From the NCBI GenBank assembly GCA_035505375.1, contig DATJQV010000028.1, positions 1 to 56,440 on the forward strand: a DNA stretch of 56,440 nucleotides. Direction: 5' to 3'. Source of the DNA: a bacterium. GTDB lineage: Bacteria > Hydrothermota > Tepidihabitantia > Tepidihabitantales > Tepidihabitantaceae. Shown here piece after piece: positions 51,574 to 56,440 of this stretch. Position numbers and translations under genes: made by a program. The notes below the pieces were generated by a model. That model searched no databases, was not told the DNA's origin, and saw nothing but the letters and a program-made list of their open reading frames with translations. Position 1 is the first letter of the stretch. Every line of letters begins with the position of its first letter.

Positions 51574-51810
51574 CTAGCCAGATTCGCGGGGTCGTTCCCG
51601 AACTCCCCGCTCCTGGATGCACATTTGCAGCAACTGGTTTACTTCACAGGTGAGATTCTCGAATTCTGCCATCCCGCGGCCTCTTTCGAAGTTCGCTTCC
51701 ATCCGCGCCAACTTGCCACGCATGGCGGCTATCAGGGGATGCGTCTCTCCGAGGATTCCGCACTGTGCCTCGTAGCTCTTCGTTAGGTGTACAAGTCCGT
51801 TGCTCTTCAT
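51574..51810 (-). CDS. Small helical protein upstream of the cyclase-like gene
   Basis: Protein of 78 residues, highly charged and helical (HPLIAAMRGKLARMEANFERGRGMAEFENLTCEVNQLLQMCIQERG), with no membrane segment or known domain. It ends 9 bases before the cyclase-like gene and is probably co-transcribed. Real because of the tight spacing and helical composition, but function unknown. Confidence 0.5.
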   Translation of the reverse strand: MKSNGLVHLTKSYEAQCGILGETHPLIAAMRGKLARMEANFERGRGMAEFENLTCEVNQLLQMCIQERGVRERPRESG

Positions 51811-52091
51811 GTCCGACTCAAAGCGCTCACGAGCCGGACTGGGCCGTCGTCTACCGTGATTGACCGGTCTGGGTGACGTGCTATCTACCTCGCCTGCTTT
51901 TCGCGGCCGTGAGTACTACCGTGGCGCGGATGCATCGCGGGCAACTCAGTCTCATCGCCTAAATCTTCATAGGGTTTCATGCTGTTGTCAAGCCGCATTT
52001 CTGCGCTACTGCGGCCTGCCTGAATGCGCGGAGCGGTTCAGTACGCCACAGCTCGGATGCGAGCTGGCGAAGCAGGACAGTACTGCGCCTG
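51811..52091. other. Intergenic stretch, nothing recognised
   Basis: This stretch lies between the cyclase-like pair and the YVTN gene, both minus strand. I see no promoter, hairpin or word array in it. Confidence 0.4.
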
Positions 52092-54761
52092 CTATCTCTG
52101 AATCACGACCTTGGTGACGGCCGACGGCCCGCGGTCCGCGGCTAGCCGTTCGACCCGTACAAAGTACACGCCGGCAGGCAGCTGGCGCACGTCGTTCGCT
52201 CCATGATGCAGAGCAGTGATCCGACGACCAGTCATGTCGAATAGCGAGATGTGGGTGGTGAATGGCGTGATTGGCAGCAGCAGCACGCCACGGACCATTG
52301 TAGGCATGCCCGTTATTCGGGCTTCAAGTCTGGTCGCTTCCTCGGTCGCGCCGGAGTAGGCCATTCGGTACAACGGATATACCTCAGTATTACCTGCAAA
52401 CGGTGAACCAACTCCTAGATTGTTTGTGGTTGCCGCTTGGTCCTCTAGTGGTACGGCACAGACGAAGTTCTCTCCTAGTATCAGCGAGTCGGTGCCCCAT
52501 TCGTAGGCCCAGCTAATCAAGTCGGTGCCTACGCCTCCGGTCACGTCGGCCCAGTCCCAAGGCAACTGCGTGGTCCCGACCCGGTTCAGCACGCCCATCA
52601 TCGACGTCCGGCCGGGTGTCCAGCGGTTCACGCCTTTGCCGGTCAGGGGTGGGCGCGCGAGCAGGGTGGTATCGCCCGGCAGCCGGTCGAATACTACGCG
52701 CACCTTCGTGTCGTTGACCGGCGCATCCGCTATCACAGTCACGTCGTTGGTGCTGTAGTTCGCAACGTACATCTTGTTCGTGACTGGGTTCACAGCCACG
52801 GCACAGGGCTGTGAGCCCGTGGCCAACACGGTCGTGGCGTTGGTCGCACCGTCGATTATCGTCGCGTCGCCGCTGCCCTGGTTCGTGACATAGACCTTGT
52901 TCGCGACCGGGTTCACCGCAACGGCACAGGGCTGCGAGCCTACGGCCACCGTGGTTGTACCGTTGGTCGCGCCGTCGATTACCGTTACATTGTCGCTGCC
53001 GTGGTTTGTGACGTAGATCTTATTCGTGAGCTGATTCACTGCGACTGCCGATGGTTGCGCGCCCACGGCCACCGCGGTTCTGCCGTTGGTCGCGCCGTCG
53101 ATAACCGTCACGCTGTCTGCGCCACGGTTCGCGACATAGATCTTATTTGTTACTGAGTTCACCGCCAAGGCACAGGGAGCGTCGCCGACGCGCACCGTTG
53201 TCGTGTCGTTGGTTGCGCCGCTGATTACCGTCACGTTGTCGCTGCCTTCATTCGCGACGTAGGCCTTGTCTGTAGCCGGATTCGTTGCCACAGCCACTGG
53301 TCCTGTGCCAGTGTTCACCGTGGTGGTGGAGTTGCTCGCGCCGTCTATCACCGTGAGAGTGTTGTCGTAGTTGTTGGCGACGTAAACTCTATCAGTGACC
53401 GGGTTCACTGCCACAGCCCAGGGGGTGTCTCCTGCATGCACCGTGATCGTATCATTGGTCGCGCCGTCGATCACCGTTACCGAGGCGGCGCCGGAGTTCG
53501 CAACATAGATTCTATTGGTGACCGGATTAACCGACACGGCTTGAGGAGAGGAGCCTACGGACACCAGCGTCGTATCGTTAGTCGTGCCGTCGATTACCGT
53601 TACGTTGTTGCTAGTCCGGTTCATGACGTAGGCGTAGCCAGTGATCGGATTCACGGTCACGGCACAGGGGTGCGTGCCAGCAGCCACACTGGGTATGCTG
53701 TTGGTCGCGCCGTCGACGACGGTCACAGTACCGGTCTCTACGTAGACCTTGTTTGTCACCGGGTTGACGGCCACAGCCCTAGGGTAGTGCCCGACGTGAA
53801 CCGAGGTCGTGTCGTTGGTCGCGCCATCGATCACCGTCACTCTGTCGCTGTCCGGGTTCGTAACGTAGATCTTGTTCGTCACCGAGTTCACCGTCAGGTA
53901 ATCGGTTCGCGAGCCTGTCGCCGCCGTGATCGTGTCGTTGGTCGCGCCATCTATGACTATGACCCGCGTGTTGTTGCCGCCGCCGGCATAGATCTTGTTC
54001 GTGGCCGGGTTCACAGCCACGTCATCGACGCCGGTGGGCATCGGCACCGTGGTAGGGATGTTGGTCGCGCCGTCGATGGCGGTTACGCTTTGGCTCCACT
54101 GATTTGCGACGTAGATCTTGTTCGTCACAGGGTTCACCGCTATGCCGTAGGGGTGTTGTCCTACGGCTACCGAGGTCGTGGCGTTGGTCGCGCCGTCAAT
54201 CACTGTCACGTTGTTGCTTCCGATGTTCGAAACGTAGATTCTATTCGTGATTGGGTTCACCGCCAATGCAGCGGGCTGCGAGCCTGTATTTACCCGTGTT
54301 GTGTCGTTCGATGCACCGTCTATGACCGTCACGCAATCGCCATACTCGTTCGCGACGTAGACCTTGTTCGTTACCGGATTCACGGCCACGGCAATCGGGT
54401 AAGAGTCTACAGGCACTGTGGTCGTATCGTTGGTCGTGCCATCTATGACCGTCACTCTTCTACCATGGCTGTGCGCAACGTATACCTTGTTTGTGATGGG
54501 ATTCACGGCGAATCTCACGGGATTCAGGTTCGTGGCGACTGTTGTAGTTGCGTTGGACGCGCCGTCGATTATCGTCACGTTGTTGCTGCTCTGGTTCGCG
54601 ACGTAGACCTTGTTTGTGACCGGATTCACGCCCATACCGTATGGGGATGTGCCGACAGAAACCGTTGCTGTCACCCAGTCTGCTGACGCTACACCGATGC
54701 ACGCGGTCAGGATCATGCAGGCTGCCCGCAATCCGAACATGTGACCTTTCATGTGTCTCAT
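52092..54761 (-). CDS. Secreted 16-repeat YVTN propeller protein with sorting domain
   Basis: Protein of 889 residues from ATG 54761 (MRHMKGHMFGLRAACMIL), with GGGAGGG upstream. Signal peptide ends near IGVASADW. Sixteen repeats of about 41-42 residues follow (VAVNPVTNKVYVANQ, VTVIDGATN, TTVxVGxxPxA), nearly identical at DNA level. Residues about 690-800 form an extra domain (VFDRLPGDTTLL...WAYEWGTDSLILGENFVC), then the sorting domain: MVRGVLLLP, LFDMTGRRI, LPAGVYFVR, KVVIQR. The segment before KVV (ERLAADRGPSAVT) is encoded by GGCTAGCCGC/GCCGTCGGCCG-type words. Paralogue of the gene at the left edge. Confidence 0.88.
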   Translation of the reverse strand: MRHMKGHMFGLRAACMILTACIGVASADWVTATVSVGTSPYGMGVNPVTNKVYVANQSSNNVTIIDGASNATTTVATNLNPVRFAVNPITNKVYVAHSHGRRVTVIDGTTNDTTTVPVDSYPIAVAVNPVTNKVYVANEYGDCVTVIDGASNDTTRVNTGSQPAALAVNPITNRIYVSNIGSNNVTVIDGATNATTSVAVGQHPYGIAVNPVTNKIYVANQWSQSVTAIDGATNIPTTVPMPTGVDDVAVNPATNKIYAGGGNNTRVIVIDGATNDTITAATGSRTDYLTVNSVTNKIYVTNPDSDRVTVIDGATNDTTSVHVGHYPRAVAVNPVTNKVYVETGTVTVVDGATNSIPSVAAGTHPCAVTVNPITGYAYVMNRTSNNVTVIDGTTNDTTLVSVGSSPQAVSVNPVTNRIYVANSGAASVTVIDGATNDTITVHAGDTPWAVAVNPVTDRVYVANNYDNTLTVIDGASNSTTTVNTGTGPVAVATNPATDKAYVANEGSDNVTVISGATNDTTTVRVGDAPCALAVNSVTNKIYVANRGADSVTVIDGATNGRTAVAVGAQPSAVAVNQLTNKIYVTNHGSDNVTVIDGATNGTTTVAVGSQPCAVAVNPVANKVYVTNQGSGDATIIDGATNATTVLATGSQPCAVAVNPVTNKMYVANYSTNDVTVIADAPVNDTKVRVVFDRLPGDTTLLARPPLTGKGVNRWTPGRTSMMGVLNRVGTTQLPWDWADVTGGVGTDLISWAYEWGTDSLILGENFVCAVPLEDQAATTNNLGVGSPFAGNTEVYPLYRMAYSGATEEATRLEARITGMPTMVRGVLLLPITPFTTHISLFDMTGRRITALHHGANDVRQLPAGVYFVRVERLAADRGPSAVTKVVIQR

Positions 54762-54842
54762 TATTCCCTCCCAGTCAGGTTCCGCACGGCTCGTACTCCG
54801 CCCCCATGCGTACCTAGGAAGTGCGGACATCCGTGTTCGCCG

Positions 54843-55058
54843 TTAACAAGATAGTGGGACAGTCCTTGACGTCAAGGACCAACAGAGCCAACAGAGCCGG
54901 GCGGCTTGGGCAAAGCGTGTGTCCTTGCCTAGGAACTGCTCGTAGACCTGGCCGCGTACATCCGCGGGCGTGACCGAGAATTCGTACGGGCTGGCCGGGT
55001 AGTAGAGGTTGCCGAGGATGTCTTTGAGCGACTTGTCGTCGATGTCGATGGTGAGCAC
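54843..55058 (-). pseudogene. Internal fragment of a type IIG (Eco57I-like) restriction-methylase
   Basis: The first 46 residues (LTIDIDDKSLKDILGNLYYP, ASPYEFSVTPADVRGQVYEQ, FLGKDTRFAQ) match the segment just before the methylase domain of type IIG proteins (usually ADILGQVYEQFLGKVIRL). After FLGK the sequence loses similarity and stops. No methylase or target-recognition domain follows. Together with 55902-56159 it marks the remains of one gene. Confidence 0.7.
54848..54879 (-). promoter_or_regulatory. Promoter with 18-bp palindrome at the -35 of the YVTN gene
   Basis: On the minus strand TTGACG (54875-54870) and TATCTT (54853-54848), spacer 16 bp. The -35 box is the centre of a perfect palindrome GTCCTTGACGTCAAGGAC at 54862-54879, a likely repressor or activator site. 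Confidence 0.5.
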
Positions 55059-55059
55059 G

Positions 55060-55893
55060 CTACCTTTTGAGCTGTTTGACCGTTGGGGCGGCCATCAGAA
55101 CCTGCATCTGGCGGATGGCGATCTCGTTGAGCCGTCTGAGCCGCTCTCCCTGGACGATGCCCATGTTGATGAACTCGGCATTCATGCCTTCGATGTTGGC
55201 CAGCACCAGCAACTGCTCGACCGAGGCGTACTCGCGCATGTTGCCTGCCAGCTTTGGGTTGGCGTCTCGCCACTGCTTCGCGGTCTGGCCGAACAGGGCG
55301 ACGTTGAGCACGTCGGCTTCGTTGGCATAGGTGATGGCCGACTGGGCGGGCGTGACGACCGCCGGAATCAGGTGCGCCTTGATGGCGTCCGTGTGGATGC
55401 GGTAGTTGAGCTTGGTAAGCGTGCGGTTGAGATTCCACGCCAGCGACAGACGGCGGTTCTCATCCGCCTTGAGGCGCTGAAACTCCTTGATGAGGTAGAG
55501 CTTGAACTCGACCGATATCCAGGAGGCGAACTCGAAGGCGATGTCCTTGTGGGCGTAGGTGCCGCCATAACGACCGGCCTTGGAGATGATGCCAACTGCG
55601 CCTGTCGCCTCAATCCATTGCTTGGGTGTAAGGGCGAAACTATTCAGCCCGGCCTGGATTCTAATCCCGTCGAATTCGACGGGTTTGAAACCCGGGTTGT
55701 TGAGCCGTTCCCAGACGCCGAGGAACTCGACCGTGTTGCGGTTCCGCAGCCAGTTGCGAATGAGGTCGTCGGTGTGCTCTGCGTTCTTGTACCGGGCGAT
55801 GTCGGTCAACGAGATGTAGTCTTCGTCCTTGCGACTAAGAACGGTGACGGAACTGCCTTTGACCTCGATTGTCGCTTTGCTGTTCTCAGTCAT
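55060..55893 (-). CDS. KilA-N domain protein
   Basis: Protein of 277 residues. The KilA-N DNA-binding domain covers residues 15-130: DYISLTDIARYKNAEHTDDLIRNWLRNRNTVEFLGVWERLNNPGF, LTPKQWIEATGAVGIISKAGRYGGTYAHKDIAFEFASWISVEFKLYLIKEFQRLK. The C-terminal part is helical (HTDAIKAHLIPAV, ANEADVLNVALFGQTAKQWR). GGAGG lies upstream of the ATG. KilA-N proteins are common in phages and islands and in many bacteria as nucleic-acid binding proteins of unclear role. It lies exactly between two relics of a type IIG gene, about where 200 residues of that protein would be. Confidence 0.88.
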   Translation of the reverse strand: MTENSKATIEVKGSSVTVLSRKDEDYISLTDIARYKNAEHTDDLIRNWLRNRNTVEFLGVWERLNNPGFKPVEFDGIRIQAGLNSFALTPKQWIEATGAVGIISKAGRYGGTYAHKDIAFEFASWISVEFKLYLIKEFQRLKADENRRLSLAWNLNRTLTKLNYRIHTDAIKAHLIPAVVTPAQSAITYANEADVLNVALFGQTAKQWRDANPKLAGNMREYASVEQLLVLANIEGMNAEFINMGIVQGERLRRLNEIAIRQMQVLMAAPTVKQLKR

Positions 55894-55901
55894 GAAGCCT
55901 C

Positions 55902-56159
55902 CTATGCAGCGAACCGTTTCATGGCGACGTTGACCTCCGGGGCCTTGGTCGAGACGGCGACCTTGATTGACTCCTCGTGGATGACCGGCCCAAGGAAAGG
56001 GCGAACGCCGAATGCCGAACTTTGAATCCTCAGACCAGAGCGATTCAGGAACTCGGCGCGGAGTTGTTCTTCTTTGTAGTCAGGGGACAGGAAGACCTTG
56101 CGGTCACGCGAGAACCGCTCGACAAGGTCAGCCACCAGTGCGGGAGGAGAAGCTCCCAT
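55902..56159 (-). pseudogene. N-terminal relic of a type IIG restriction-methylase with word insertion
   Basis: From ATG 56159 the frame reads MGASPPALVADLVERF, RDRKVFLSPDYKEEQLRAEF, then RSGLRIQSSAFGVRPF, then VIHEESIKV, TKAPEV and a stop. The first and last parts match the opening of type IIG proteins (VFLSPDYKEEQLRAEFLNPFF and VIHEDSIKVGxATKAPDY). The middle 16 or so residues replace the expected FFEALGWDVDN segment and are encoded by CGAACGCCGAATGCCGAAC-type words (about 56010-56050). Inactive; a shorter relic of the same family is at 7511-7690. Confidence 0.7.
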
Positions 56160-56225
56160 TGAGGCTCTAGGATAGGCTTCCGCCGACACAAGTCAAGCAG
56201 ACGCGGGGACGCGGGCTTATCGCTT

Positions 56226-56250
56226 CCGGCTGACGGCTTACGGCCAGCAA
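56226..56250. repeat. Micro-repeat, family E
   Basis: CCGGCTGACGGCTTACGGCC and CAGC, the same words as at 30493-30520. Confidence 0.55.
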
Positions 56251-56353
56251 CTTCCCCCTCACCCTTTCCATCTCCCGCGAGTGGCGAGGGGATTCCGAAC
56301 CTTGGTGAGCGCTATAGGATTAAGCCTGTGCTGAGCGATCTATTGGACAAGAA

Positions 56354-56420
56354 GGCTGTCTCGCCTTCAGATGGTAGTAAGCAAGTGTCCGAAATGGTCT
56401 ACCATCGAAAGGAGACAGCC
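56354..56420 (+). promoter_or_regulatory. Two-step stem-loop directly before the last gene
   Basis: GGCTGTCTC (56354-56362) pairs with GAGACAGCC (56412-56420), and ATGGTAG (56371-56377) pairs with CTACCAT (56399-56405). The right arm contains the ribosome site AAAGGAGA and ends at the ATG, so folding would hide the start of translation. It could be an attenuator-like leader or the end of an insertion sequence. Confidence 0.6.
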
Positions 56421-56440
56421 ATGACCGCAAACAGCCTAAT
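56421..56440 (+). CDS. Start of a gene cut by the window end
   Basis: ATG 56421 follows AAAGGAGA by 6 bases and reads MTANSL before the window ends. Product unknown; the preceding stem-loop would fit an insertion-sequence transposase, but nothing more can be said. Confidence 0.4.

Noticed and set aside
50716-51810. Naming the cyclase-like pair a Pycsar defence system
   Set aside because: No membrane or TIR effector is encoded next to it, and the cyclase substrate residues are not clear.

Overview
The window is a high-GC bacterial chromosome segment with tightly packed operons on both strands. I found no rRNA, tRNA or CRISPR array. Several secreted proteins are beta-propellers or repeat proteins that end in a type IX-like C-terminal sorting domain (PGVYF...KVV). 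Together with class I fumarase and canonical TTGACA/TATAAT promoters, this suggests an uncultured lineage of the FCB group or the WOR-3/Stahlbacteria type. That placement is an inference; no marker gene settles it.

Layout: 1-6 kb holds three secreted repeat proteins, followed by a degraded sorting domain that runs into a methyltransferase. 7-8 kb has a repeat array and a relic of a type IIG restriction-modification gene. 7.8-13.6 kb is an oxidative-stress and iron island: a PerR-like regulator, catalase, a DtxR regulator, FeoA, FeoB and a VIT-like membrane protein. 13.7-20.2 kb has small lipoproteins and membrane proteins, a frameshifted seven-blade propeller, a TPR protein, two VOC proteins and a TfoX-like protein. 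22.3-28.5 kb is a complete type I R-M operon (hsdR, four-helix-bundle gene, hsdM, hsdS). 28.9-37.1 kb has another propeller, a DUF362 protein, GNAT, a TldD/TldE pair, a nitroreductase and a lipoprotein. 37.3-49.9 kb is mostly minus strand: ComEC-like metallohydrolase, CrtI-like oxidoreductase, PD40 propeller, TspO, an ABC exporter, a soluble fumarate reductase-type pair, two-subunit fumarase, a UlaG-like hydrolase and ribosomal protein L27. 50-56.4 kb has a DUF5362 protein, a nucleotidyl-cyclase-like gene pair, a 16-repeat YVTN protein, and a second type IIG relic in two pieces around a KilA-N gene. The window ends in the first codons of a new gene.

The most unusual feature is at DNA level. 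Many short word-like repeats (5-10 nt units, several families) recur between genes, often as inverted arrays that could form long hairpins. The same words also lie in frame inside proteins, always at tolerant places: the last loop of sorting domains, a signal peptide, the N-terminal extension of an Fe-S subunit, a loop in HsdM and an R-M relic. A separate 40-bp palindrome with conserved flanks sits in frame in two unrelated genes (tldE and a UlaG-like hydrolase), read in opposite orientations, much like Rickettsia palindromic elements. These point to a genome-wide system of protein-tolerated palindromes and micro-repeats that I cannot match to a described element.
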